Positions 6,134 through 14,242 of a DNA stretch of 64,000 nt are shown piece after piece. The stretch is taken from the NCBI GenBank assembly GCA_964589175.1, contig CAZPRY010000003.1, positions 112,817 to 176,816 on the forward strand. Direction: 5' to 3'. The first letter of the stretch is position 1. Every line of letters begins with the position of its first letter. The notes beneath the pieces were generated by a model. The model saw nothing but the letters and a program-made list of their open reading frames with translations. It ran no database searches and had not been told where the DNA came from. The position numbers were made by a program, and so were the translations under genes. This stretch comes from CAZPRY01 sp964589175. GTDB lineage: Bacteria; Fidelibacterota; UBA2242.

Positions 6134-7135
6134 ATGTACAAGATTTTGTTGGTAATTGTCATTTTGTTAATCCTCTTTTCTTCTGTTTTTTCTCAGAGTC
6201 TTTCTGATATTGTATCAAAGGGAACACTTGAGGAAGTCCAAAAAGCCATAGATACGTGGGCGAATATCAATGAGCGGAATTCTTATGGATTCACTCCCCT
6301 GATGCTCGCCGCCTTTAACAATCAAAATCCTGAGGTGATTACGGCGTTAACCAAGGCGGGGGCGTATATCAATGATCGGAATTTAAATGGAACGACTCCC
6401 CTGATGCTCGCCGCCATGAACAATCAAAATCCTGAGGTGATCACGGCTTTAATCAAGGCGGGGGCGAATGTAAAAGAGCGCGATTCCAATGGAATGACTC
6501 CTCTGATCCTCGCCGCCGGTAAAAATCAAAATCCGGAGGTGGTCACGACTTTAATCAAAGCGGGAGCAGATGCCAATGAGAGTGATTCTGAGGGATTGAC
6601 CTCCCTGATGTACGCCGCCGGTTTCAACCAAAATCCTGTGGTCGCCACAGCTTTAATCAAAGCGGGAGCGAATATCAATGAGCACGATTCCAATGGAGTG
6701 ACTCCCCTGATGCTCGCCGCCCATAAAAATCAAAATCCTGAGGTGATTACGGTTTTAATCAAGGCGGGAGCGAATGTCCATAAGCGAGCTTCCTATGGAG
6801 GGACATCGTTAATGTGCGCCGCCATGAACAATCAAAATCCTGAGGTGATTACGGTTTTAATCAAGGAGGGAGCGAATGTCAATGAGAGCAATTCCGAGGG
6901 ATTGACTCCCCTGATGTACGCCGCCATGAACAATCAAAATCCTGAGGTGATTACTATCCTTTTAAAATCCGGCGCTAATGGAAAATTAAAAGACAATAAA
7001 GGAAAGACAGCCTTCTATTATTCTAAAGATAATGAAAATGTCGAAGGTACAGCCGCGTACCGGGAATTGAAAGAGGGCCCAATACAAGTAAGTTTTATTA
7101 ATTTGAGACCGATGTTTACCAATAGGACGAGATAG
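6134..7135 (+). CDS. Secreted ankyrin-repeat protein, 333 aa (copy 1)
   Basis: The start follows TTAAGGGAGGCTTAAA. Residues 1-21 are a signal peptide (hydrophobic KILLVIVILLILF, then SSVFSQ), so the protein is exported to the periplasm or beyond. The rest is about eight tandem 34-residue ankyrin units. Each carries G-x-TPLMLAA, then NQNPEV(I/V)TALIKAGA and a variable turn. The last unit is degenerate (LKDNKGKTAFYYSKDN). Exported ankyrin proteins usually bind partner proteins; no catalytic domain is present. The gene and its 80-bp leader are duplicated just downstream (7219-8981). DNA identity between units is high, which points to recent expansion or conversion. Confidence 0.9.
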   Translation: MYKILLVIVILLILFSSVFSQSLSDIVSKGTLEEVQKAIDTWANINERNSYGFTPLMLAAFNNQNPEVITALTKAGAYINDRNLNGTTPLMLAAMNNQNPEVITALIKAGANVKERDSNGMTPLILAAGKNQNPEVVTTLIKAGADANESDSEGLTSLMYAAGFNQNPVVATALIKAGANINEHDSNGVTPLMLAAHKNQNPEVITVLIKAGANVHKRASYGGTSLMCAAMNNQNPEVITVLIKEGANVNESNSEGLTPLMYAAMNNQNPEVITILLKSGANGKLKDNKGKTAFYYSKDNENVEGTAAYRELKEGPIQVSFINLRPMFTNRTR

Positions 7136-7213
7136 GACAGATTGCTTACAAACGGAACTCCACCGACGTTTGTTGCGGCGGTTTTTGAAATGGAAGTGCA
7201 AAAACTAATCTGA

Positions 7214-7243
7214 TTGACAAATCAAAATAGAAGTGCTTATATT
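7214..7243 (+). promoter_or_regulatory. Sigma-70-type promoter of ankyrin gene 2
   Basis: A perfect -35 TTGACA (7214-7219), an 18-bp spacer and a -10 TATATT (7238-7243). A start near 7250 would give an approximately 50-nt leader before the ATG at 7302. The -10 part is shared with the leader of ankyrin gene 1 (6070-6075); the -35 there is poorer. Confidence 0.6.
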
Positions 7244-7301
7244 GATTTGATAAAAAATATCAGAAAAACACGACCAAGAAGTAACTTAAGTGAGGCTTAA
7301 A

Positions 7302-8981
7302 ATGTACAAGATTTTGTTGGTAATTGTCATTTTGTTGATCCTCTTTTCTTCTATTTTTTCTCAGAGTTTTTTTGATATTGTGTCAAACGGAACACCTGAG
7401 GAAGTCCAAAAAGCCATAGATGCGGGAGCGAATGTCAACGATCGGACTTCTGATGGAACAACTACCCTGATGTGCGCCGCCTATTTTAATCAAAATCCTG
7501 AAGTGATTACGGTTTTAATCCGGGCGGGCTCGAATGTAAATGATCGGAATTTAAAGGGAAGAACTCCGCTGATAAACGCTGCTGTTAAAAATCAAAATCC
7601 TGAGGTGATCACGGCTTTAATCAAGGCGGGGGCGAATGTCAACGATCGGACTTCTGACGGAACAACTCCCCTGATGGGCGCCGCCGGTTTCAATCAAAAT
7701 CCTGAAGTGATTACGGTTTTAATCAAGGCGGTAGCGAATGTAAATGATCGGGATTTAGGCGGATTGACTCCTCTGATGAACGCAGCCGGTCTCAATAAAA
7801 ATCCCGAGGTGGTCACGGCGTTAATCAAGGCGGGAGCAAATGTCAGCGATCGGACTTCTGATGGAATGACTCCNNNNNNNNNNNNNNNNNNNNNNNNNNN
7901 NNNNNNNNNNNNNNNNNNNNNNNNNNNNNNNNNNNNNNNNNNNNNNNNNNNNNNNNNNNNNNNNNNNNNNNNNGGATTGACTCCTCTGATGGGTGCTGCC
8001 ATTGACAATCAAAATCCTGAGGTGGTCACGGCGTTAATCAAGGCGGGATCGAATGTAAAAGAGCGGGGATTAAAGGGAAGAACTCCGCTGATAAACGCTG
8101 CCATTAACAATCAAAATCCTGAGGTGATCACGGCTTTAATCAAGGCAGGGGCGAATGTAAATGATCGGGATTTAGGCGGATTGACTCCTCTGATGGGTGC
8201 TGCCATTGACAATCAAAATCCTGAGGTGGTCACGGCGTTAATCAAGGCGGGAGCAAATGTCAGCGATCGGACTTCTGATGGAATGACTCCCCTGATCCTC
8301 GCCGCCGGTAACAATCAAAATCCTGAGGTGTTTACGGCTTTAATCAAAGCGGGAGCAGATGTCAACTATCGGAATTCTGATGGAATAACTACTCTGATGA
8401 ACGCTGCTGTTAACAATCAAAATCCCGAGGTTTTCACGGTTTTAATCAAAGCGGGAGCAGATGTCAACGATCGGAGTTTTGATGGAATAACTCCTCTGAT
8501 GGGCGCTGCCGTGAAAAATCAAAATCCTGAAGTGATTACGGTTTTAATCCGGGCGGGCTCGAATTTAAATGATCGGGATTTAAATGGACAAACTCCCCTG
8601 ATCCTCGCCGCCGGTAACAATCAAAATCCTGAGGTGATCACGGCTTTAATCAAGGCGGGAGCAGATGTCAACGATCGGAATTCTGATGGAATAACTCCTC
8701 TGATGGGCGCTGCCATGAAAAATCAAAATCCTGAAGTGATTACGGTTTTAATCCAGTCGGGAGCGAATGTCAACGATCGGACTTCTGATGGAACAACTAC
8801 CCTGATGTACGCCGCCTATTTTAATCAAAATCCTGAGGTGGTTACGATCCTTTTAAAATCCGGCGCTGATGGAAAATTAAAAGACAATGAAGGGAAGACC
8901 GCCTTCTATTATGCTAAAGATAATGAAAATATTAAAGGCACTGCCGCGTACTGGGAACTGAATGATGCACAATACAAGTAG
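7302..8981 (+). CDS. Secreted ankyrin-repeat protein (copy 2), interrupted by an assembly gap
   Basis: The ATG at 7302 aligns exactly with the start of copy 1 and is preceded by AAGTGAGGCTTAAA. An in-frame GTG at 7290 lies within that leader and is less likely. The signal peptide is nearly identical to copy 1. About fourteen 34-residue ankyrin units are visible, with almost invariant NQNPEV and ALIKAGA. Turns alternate among DRTSDG, DRDLGG, DRNLKG and similar. A 100-N placeholder at 7874-7973 interrupts the gene. The reading frame across it is therefore arbitrary, and the true repeat number is unknown. It ends with the same degenerate unit as copy 1 (LKDNEGKTAFYYAKDN). Confidence 0.85.
   Translation: MYKILLVIVILLILFSSIFSQSFFDIVSNGTPEEVQKAIDAGANVNDRTSDGTTTLMCAAYFNQNPEVITVLIRAGSNVNDRNLKGRTPLINAAVKNQNPEVITALIKAGANVNDRTSDGTTPLMGAAGFNQNPEVITVLIKAVANVNDRDLGGLTPLMNAAGLNKNPEVVTALIKAGANVSDRTSDGMTXXXXXXXXXXXXXXXXXXXXXXXXXXXXXXXXXXGLTPLMGAAIDNQNPEVVTALIKAGSNVKERGLKGRTPLINAAINNQNPEVITALIKAGANVNDRDLGGLTPLMGAAIDNQNPEVVTALIKAGANVSDRTSDGMTPLILAAGNNQNPEVFTALIKAGADVNYRNSDGITTLMNAAVNNQNPEVFTVLIKAGADVNDRSFDGITPLMGAAVKNQNPEVITVLIRAGSNLNDRDLNGQTPLILAAGNNQNPEVITALIKAGADVNDRNSDGITPLMGAAMKNQNPEVITVLIQSGANVNDRTSDGTTTLMYAAYFNQNPEVVTILLKSGADGKLKDNEGKTAFYYAKDNENIKGTAAYWELNDAQYK
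7874..7973. other. Assembly gap (100 N)
   Basis: Exactly 100 Ns, the conventional placeholder for a gap of unknown size. It falls inside near-identical 102-bp ankyrin units, so repeat collapse by the assembler is the likely cause. Confidence 0.95.
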
Positions 8982-9336
8982 CGATAAGAGAATTATTTCC
9001 ACAGGATTCTCAAGGAAAGAGAGTATGTAATGAAAAAGTCAATAGACCTTTGGACGGCTTGATAAGGGCGGTAAGTGTCCGAAACTACTTTAACCTGCTG
9101 GCGACAAATATTTTTCCCTGTTTTACTCGTTTATCTTTTACAATGGAGACGAGATTTCTTAATGGAGATTGCTTCGAAATACCTGTATCTCACGCATCTT
9201 CTTTTAGCGCCCCAATGACGATTTATGACGCAAAATTGCTAAATGAACCTCCCCGATGCAAGCCTAGGGGAATTCTTTGATTTAAAATTTTTAAATAACG
9301 TAAACACTAATAGACAGATACGGTAAGGGATGATCA
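8982..9336. other. 355-bp spacer after the ankyrin genes
   Basis: I see no convincing gene. A very short frame begins at 9030 (GTATGTAATGAAAAAG) but stops after ten codons. A 76-codon open frame at 9050-9280 has no ribosome-binding site. Near 9241-9275 the sequence AAATGAACCTCCCCGATGCA then AGCCTAGGGGAATTC has a CCCC/GGGG palindromic core. It looks like a decayed copy of a widespread hairpin-type (REP-like) intergenic element; that identification is tentative. Confidence 0.5.
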
Positions 9337-9499
9337 ATGGATAATCTGCATCAAGTTTTTTATGTGGCACTTGAAGCTATTGGTGAATTGGATAACACCG
9401 TGCTTGGCGATCGCTTAAAAAAAGTGAAATCAACAAACTGGTCAAGTTGACCCTGCCCAAAGACACCTGGGTGGAATTCGGTATTACGGCCAAACGCTA
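9337..9499 (+). pseudogene. Frameshifted paralogue of the 104-aa coiled-coil protein
   Basis: From the ATG at 9337 the frame reads MDNLHQVFYVALEAIGELDN and on to a run of seven As at about 9415, then stops early. One extra A would join it to a frame reading SEINKLVKLTLPKDTWVEFG then ITAKR-stop. That ending is homologous to the C-terminus of the protein at 5421-5735. The homopolymer position means either a real inactivating frameshift or a consensus error. The N-terminal half does not resemble the other copy. Its downstream terminator is also shared. Confidence 0.72.
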
Positions 9500-9527
9500 A
9501 ACTGAATTTTCGGATATTCTGGAAAGG

Positions 9528-9553
9528 CCCGGTGATCAAGCCGGGATTTTTTT
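9528..9553 (+). terminator. Rho-independent terminator (duplicate)
   Basis: CCCGG, the 8-nt loop TGATCAAG, CCGGG, an A, then seven Ts. It is nearly identical in stem, loop and flank to the terminator at 5762-5788. Confidence 0.85.
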
Positions 9554-9574
9554 AGCCACAGATTTTTTGTTCTG

Positions 9575-9800
9575 TTAACCGCTGAGGTCACCGAGGACGT
9601 GGAGTATTTTCCTAGTCAACCTATGAACCGTAAGCGATGGACAATGATAGTACAATGGTTGTACAGTCGCTGAACAGTGGCCGAATGCCGCGTATGAGAT
9701 TTGAATTCTCGGGATTTGGTGATTATTTGTTTTTGTGTTTTGTTTTATTGGAAATTGTTATCGAAACAATTGGATTATCGTGATTTTGACCAGCATTCGG
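9575..9800 (+). repeat. Family A dispersed repeat, right copy
   Basis: A direct repeat of 406-676 (shared GTCACCGAGGACG, GAGATTTGAATT, GGTGATTATTTG, AACAATTGGATTATCG). It is the last repeat before composition changes to the GC-richer core genes. The remaining bases to 9925 hold nothing recognisable. Confidence 0.85.
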
Positions 9801-9925
9801 AATTACCCCGGCGCTCCCATATGCCTACGACCCTATTCCCTATTCCGTTCTGCCCTTTGCAGTTCTCCGGAATCATCAATCGTCAATCACAAATCTGCTA
9901 TCTTCGAATACTCAACGCTCGAAGT

Positions 9926-12238
9926 CTATTCCGCCTCCAGTATCCATACCTGCACATCGCGGGGAGCGATTTCGAGCGCAAGCCTCCTGGTGTCTTCCCG
10001 ATCTGTCAATTCACTGGTTTTACCTGAAATCAGTTCCCGGAGGGCAAAGTTTTGATCGCTCTGCAGATGCAGATCGAGATTGACTTTTTCTGCGTTTGCG
10101 CCGTGGTTGATAGTATAAAGCAAGTAGCCGCCGGGATATTCCTGCATGCGGATTTCGATCGGCGTACCGGAAACGCCGTCACAGTCACTGCTGAAGAGCC
10201 GCCGGATTTTGGCATAGGTGAGCAAATTTAGGATGAACCGCTCGTTGTCCTCGGAAGGCGACTGATGCTGGGCCATGCCCAGGAAGCTTCCGATCATGAG
10301 CGCTTTGCCTTTACCGTAGCGGTGGCAGGTGATCATCGGCGAATCGTCAGAGCCGGTGGCGACAATCGCAACGCTGCTGTCCGGCAGGATTTCAAGCGAT
10401 TCGGCGAAGTAAGCGCCGCGCAAAACGCCGTCCTTCGAGAGATTCTTCAACAAGCAGTGCGTGCGCTTGCCCGGGATCATACGCACCGAATCCTGCATCT
10501 CGACGCGGCTCTCGCGCACAGCAAAGACTTCGCTGAGTCCCATCCCGGGGATGACATCGGCGGCGAAACCGCGCTCGTCGTTCCAGGCCGTGCGGGCCTC
10601 GGACACGACTGCGCCGCCCGCTTCGATGAATCTTTTCAAACCGTCGGCAGCTTCCTGGGTAAACATCAGAGGGTAGGGCACTATGATCAGCTTGTATCGC
10701 GCGAGATCGGCGTCTTCCAGTTCACGCCGGTGAATGAAATCCACGGGAATATTGTTTTCGGCGAAAGTCCGGTAATAACCGAAAAGGGACAGCTGGTGCA
10801 TATCGCTGCTGCTGTGGCGCTGTTCGCCGCCGACCATCTGGGCCAGCGGATTATAGACAATCGCAACCTCCGCCGGCAGCGCTTTGGCCGATAGGAACAG
10901 ATCACGGTTTTCGTCGATCAGGCGCGCCGTTTTGCCGGCTTCCACGGCGCGTTCGGTAATCGTGCGGTCCAGGTTTATCAGACCGTAGCCGCCCGACTCA
11001 TAACCGGATGACATGGGATAATAGGCGTAAATATTAATCGCTTTGGCGCCTTTGGCGATGGCCGACCACATCCATATGCGGTGATCGCCGGGCGTGATGG
11101 GATCGCCGACGTTCAGCCCGATAGTGCCTTTGCCGGCCTGCATTTCGCCCACATAGAATCCGCCGTTGCTGCGGTTGGCGCTGCGCGAAAAATCGACGGC
11201 CACCATGAATTTCCAGGCTTCCCAATGCCGCGACGGGTGATTGTGTTTCGGGTAAAGCGAGGTGCCGTAATAATCGACCTGTTCGGCCATCAGGAAGTCG
11301 TCAGTGGCGCCGTAGCCGTTATAGGGCGAGTAGAAGATTGACGGTACCGCGGCGTGGGAAGTGATCACGTGCGTTTTATCCGCACGCCGCACGGCGGCGT
11401 AGCGCAGTCCCAAATCTTCGGCCATTTTCTGGTAAATGAAATTTTTCCAGTCGAGGAAGTCGGTATAACTTAGAATCGTGCCGAAGCGCGGCGGCTCCAC
11501 GTCGTCCCAGCTCTCGAAATTGCGGTACCAGGCGGCATTCAGCGCTTCCAGGCTGCCGTACTTGTCGCGCAGCCATTGACGAAAGCGGGCGCAGCTGTGT
11601 TCGCAATAACAGAATTGGGCATTCGGTACATAATCGATATAAGCCCAGTTGACGATGTGGGGTTCGCTCCACAGGTCCCAGCCGTGGAAGTTGGCGTATT
11701 GATTGGCGACTTCGGCCGTTTTGGTGATAAAATCCGTCACTGCCCGGCGCACGCCTTTGTGGTCGATGCAGAAACCCGGCGCGGCCTGCGATTTGACTTC
11801 GGCGCCGTTCTGGGCGGTGTAGCAAGCGTCGGGGTACTTTTTCCCGACCCAGTCAGGGGCCGAATCGACATAGAGTTGGATGATGAATTTCAGGCCGGTT
11901 TCGTCAGCCAGGCGGGCCAGGAGTTCCAGATTTTCAAAATGATAATCGCCGGGAGCCGGTTCGCAATGGGCCCATTCCACCCAGGTGCGCACCGTATTAA
12001 AGCCCAGATCCTTGATCTGCTGCAGGTCGGCGCGCCACTCCGCTTCCGAGTTTTCATCGATGGTGGAGAGCATCGGAGCGCGGGCTCTGCCGCCGCTGTA
12101 CCAGACCGAGACCGGCAAGAAGTCGGGTTCCGGAAGGGTGAAGTTCTGCTTCCGGTACAAACGCAAATCATCCTCCCGGCTGCAGGATGCCAGAAGGATG
12201 AGTGCTAAGACGGACAAGAAAGGTTTCCATGTTGGCAT
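9926..12238 (-). CDS. GH42-like glycoside hydrolase lipoprotein, 770 aa
   Basis: The start is preceded by CGGAAAGGATCGAACC. Residues 1-19 form a lipoprotein signal with lipobox LASC (Cys19), so it is membrane-anchored outside the cytoplasm. The N-terminal (beta/alpha)8 barrel carries W-S-E-P (Glu192, likely acid/base) and VGEMQAG (Glu365, likely nucleophile), both typical of GH42 beta-galactosidases. C210-x-C212-x3-C216 resembles the family metal site. Residues about 470-640 look like the beta-galactosidase trimerisation domain (IIVPYPLMFTQEAADGLKRF). A C-terminal beta-sandwich follows. It is the last gene of a sugar operon (kinase, MFS, SIS, hydrolase). GH42 also has members acting on other beta-glycosides, so the substrate is not certain. 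Confidence 0.85.
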   Translation of the reverse strand: MPTWKPFLSVLALILLASCSREDDLRLYRKQNFTLPEPDFLPVSVWYSGGRARAPMLSTIDENSEAEWRADLQQIKDLGFNTVRTWVEWAHCEPAPGDYHFENLELLARLADETGLKFIIQLYVDSAPDWVGKKYPDACYTAQNGAEVKSQAAPGFCIDHKGVRRAVTDFITKTAEVANQYANFHGWDLWSEPHIVNWAYIDYVPNAQFCYCEHSCARFRQWLRDKYGSLEALNAAWYRNFESWDDVEPPRFGTILSYTDFLDWKNFIYQKMAEDLGLRYAAVRRADKTHVITSHAAVPSIFYSPYNGYGATDDFLMAEQVDYYGTSLYPKHNHPSRHWEAWKFMVAVDFSRSANRSNGGFYVGEMQAGKGTIGLNVGDPITPGDHRIWMWSAIAKGAKAINIYAYYPMSSGYESGGYGLINLDRTITERAVEAGKTARLIDENRDLFLSAKALPAEVAIVYNPLAQMVGGEQRHSSSDMHQLSLFGYYRTFAENNIPVDFIHRRELEDADLARYKLIIVPYPLMFTQEAADGLKRFIEAGGAVVSEARTAWNDERGFAADVIPGMGLSEVFAVRESRVEMQDSVRMIPGKRTHCLLKNLSKDGVLRGAYFAESLEILPDSSVAIVATGSDDSPMITCHRYGKGKALMIGSFLGMAQHQSPSEDNERFILNLLTYAKIRRLFSSDCDGVSGTPIEIRMQEYPGGYLLYTINHGANAEKVNLDLHLQSDQNFALRELISGKTSELTDREDTRRLALEIAPRDVQVWILEAE

Positions 12239-12283
12239 GGTTCGATCCTTTCCGTTGTTTTTTAATTTTCTTGACGCCGGGGA

Positions 12284-13045
12284 TTATACGCCGGCGATGC
12301 GCTTCTTGTACTTATCCAGCGCTTCCGTCAGCCGTTCGCGGGCGGTCGTGTCGCCGGGAACATTATGCGACGGATGGATATAGAGTTGAACGCCTCTGTC
12401 GGCTAGAATTTCGGCCACCGTGGTAACCGTCATCCAGACCGCGGTCACGAAAGCCAGGGTCGAAACCGGGCCGACTTTATCGAAATGATTCTTCAGCGGC
12501 ACGGAAGCGTCCTGAATCGGTACGCAGGTGTCGACGACGATGTCCGCAAGATCGAAGATCGTCTTGCCGCAAGAATGGCGGGTCTGCTTGCCCCCGGCTT
12601 CGGCCGCGGAGCCGAAAACAATGAGTTTCATGCCGTGTTTTTTGGCTTCGAGCGCCACGTCGATGTTGACGGCGTTGATACCGGTATGCGAAAAAATCCA
12701 CATACAGTCGCACGGATCGAAATTGTAGCCCTTCATGATCTCCTGGCCGTAGCCTTCGACGCGTTCGAGAAAGACAAACTCATGCACGTTCATTCCATGA
12801 ACGATATTGGTGAAGAAGGTCAGCGGCAGTTCGATCATCGGATGGAAACCGACGAAACCGCCAATGCGCGGATACATCTCTTCAACCGGCAGCGTTGCGT
12901 GGCCGCATCCGAAAGTGTGCACCCAGCGTTCGGCCTGGATCGTGTCGGCCATGACTTCGGCGGCTTTTTTTATGTTTTCGAGCTGTGTGTCTTCAATCCG
13001 GTCCATGATATTTCTGGCGTTGCTTAACCACTGTTTTGCTAGCAT
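12284..13045 (-). CDS. SIS-domain sugar-phosphate-binding protein (UPF0309-like), 253 aa
   Basis: The start follows CGAAGGAGTATAGAA. The protein has one SIS (sugar isomerase) fold: an early helix bundle, then GCGHATLPVEEMYPRIGG near residue 46. A phosphate-binding Ser/Thr region follows (WIFSHTGINAVNIDVALEAK, about residues 117-136). The length and the HPSHNVPGDT tail fit the UPF0309 family, whose members are thought to bind or isomerise amino-sugar phosphates. It lies 21 bp after the MFS gene and 45 bp before the GH42 gene. It therefore probably processes the sugar phosphate made by the ROK kinase upstream. It lacks a recognisable MurQ signature, so I do not call it an etherase. Confidence 0.82.
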   Translation of the reverse strand: MLAKQWLSNARNIMDRIEDTQLENIKKAAEVMADTIQAERWVHTFGCGHATLPVEEMYPRIGGFVGFHPMIELPLTFFTNIVHGMNVHEFVFLERVEGYGQEIMKGYNFDPCDCMWIFSHTGINAVNIDVALEAKKHGMKLIVFGSAAEAGGKQTRHSCGKTIFDLADIVVDTCVPIQDASVPLKNHFDKVGPVSTLAFVTAVWMTVTTVAEILADRGVQLYIHPSHNVPGDTTARERLTEALDKYKKRIAGV

Positions 13046-13066
13046 TTCTATACTCCTTCGGGTTAC

Positions 13067-14227
13067 TTAGATTTTGATCTTTTTGGATATTTTCGGTAGA
13101 ACGATACTTAGAAGAATGAGCATGGCGATGATGCTTCCCAGCAATATACTCAGGTAATGCTGGATGCCGAAGCTGTGGGCGATAAGGCCCACGAGCGAAT
13201 TTAATAACGTATTTCCCAGGAGTGCGATGACAAGCACAATGCTGAAAGCCGTTCCCGAGAGGGATTCGAACAGCTGGCCGACATAGCCCAGGATCACCGG
13301 GAAGCCGGCCGCGAAGCCGATGCCGAGCAGCACGAGTCCCGTCACGGCCAGCGTGTAGCTGCCGGCGATCATCAGGATGATGACGCCCAGCAGGGCGCTG
13401 AGCAGACAGCCGATCAGTACGATGTAAGCGGAAAGTTTCTTAAGAACACCGCCTAAGACCAGGCGCGCCAAGGTCAGACCGAGGACGAGCAGCGGCAGGG
13501 CCAGGAGCGCATCTTTGGCGCTGACGGCGAGATGCTGCTGCAGGTAGGTGGTCGTCCAGTTATTGGTGACGCCCTCGATGCCGCTTTCGAAAAACAGGAT
13601 AAAACCGATCAGCACCAGGACCGGATTTTTCAGAAGGCTGAGTCCCTGCCTGAGCGGGAAACCCTGGGCCTGCTTGGGTTCCGGGAATTTCATGCTGCAG
13701 AATCCGGCGACCAGCACGATAACAAAAACGCCGATGCCGAAAATGATCCTTTCATAGGAGAAAAGATTGGAAAGCAGGCCGATAGCCGAAGGCATACCCA
13801 GCGCGCCGACGCCGTAAAAAACGCCCAGCAGGCTCAGGTTGGCGCCCTTGTTTTCGGTGCTGATATCGGCCACCAGGGCATTGGTGCCTCCATTGATGGC
13901 GCCGCCGCCGAAACCGATCAGGAAGAAAGCCGCCTGGATTAATCCGAAGGTTTTAGTCGAGGCAATCAGGATCAGCGCCAGGCCGATGAAGGTCGAACAA
14001 ACGATCAGCAGGTATTTGTAGCCGTAGCGGTCGACGACCGGCCCGAAGACCAACGATCCGATCAGGATGCCGAAGGGCAACAGGGAGGCCAATGTGCCGA
14101 CGGTCAATTCGTTCAGATTGAACTTGGCGGTCAGGAAGGTGTTGATGGTGCCGAGTGAGATCATGACGATACCAAATACGAGCATGCCCAGGCAGGCGGC
14201 GTAGAAAACGAGTTTACGATTATACAT
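13067..14227 (-). CDS. MFS sugar transporter, 386 aa
   Basis: The start follows CGAAGGAAGAGAATT. Twelve hydrophobic segments are visible along the whole length. The loop between helices 2 and 3 has GPVVDRYGYKYLL, close to the MFS signature G-x3-D-R-x-G-R/Y. The central loop is basic (MKFPEPKQ). The layout resembles the FucP/sugar-proton symporter branch, but I cannot fix the substrate. It sits between the ROK kinase (15-bp gap) and the SIS protein (21-bp gap) in one operon, so it most likely imports the sugar released by the glycosidases encoded around it. Confidence 0.88.
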   Translation of the reverse strand: MYNRKLVFYAACLGMLVFGIVMISLGTINTFLTAKFNLNELTVGTLASLLPFGILIGSLVFGPVVDRYGYKYLLIVCSTFIGLALILIASTKTFGLIQAAFFLIGFGGGAINGGTNALVADISTENKGANLSLLGVFYGVGALGMPSAIGLLSNLFSYERIIFGIGVFVIVLVAGFCSMKFPEPKQAQGFPLRQGLSLLKNPVLVLIGFILFFESGIEGVTNNWTTTYLQQHLAVSAKDALLALPLLVLGLTLARLVLGGVLKKLSAYIVLIGCLLSALLGVIILMIAGSYTLAVTGLVLLGIGFAAGFPVILGYVGQLFESLSGTAFSIVLVIALLGNTLLNSLVGLIAHSFGIQHYLSILLGSIIAMLILLSIVLPKISKKIKI

Positions 14228-14242
14228 AATTCTCTTCCTTCG

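Noticed and set aside
9050..9280. 76-codon plus-strand gene
   Set aside because: It has no ribosome-binding site and mixed composition, and its end overlaps a palindromic intergenic element.
1..9900. Prophage or transposon as the source of the island
   Set aside because: No integrase, transposase, structural or lysis gene is seen. Direct repeats and attC-like sites fit better.
12284..13045. MurQ (N-acetylmuramate 6-phosphate etherase)
   Set aside because: It has a SIS domain and a sugar-kinase neighbour, but the MurQ signature is absent and the UPF0309-type tail is present.
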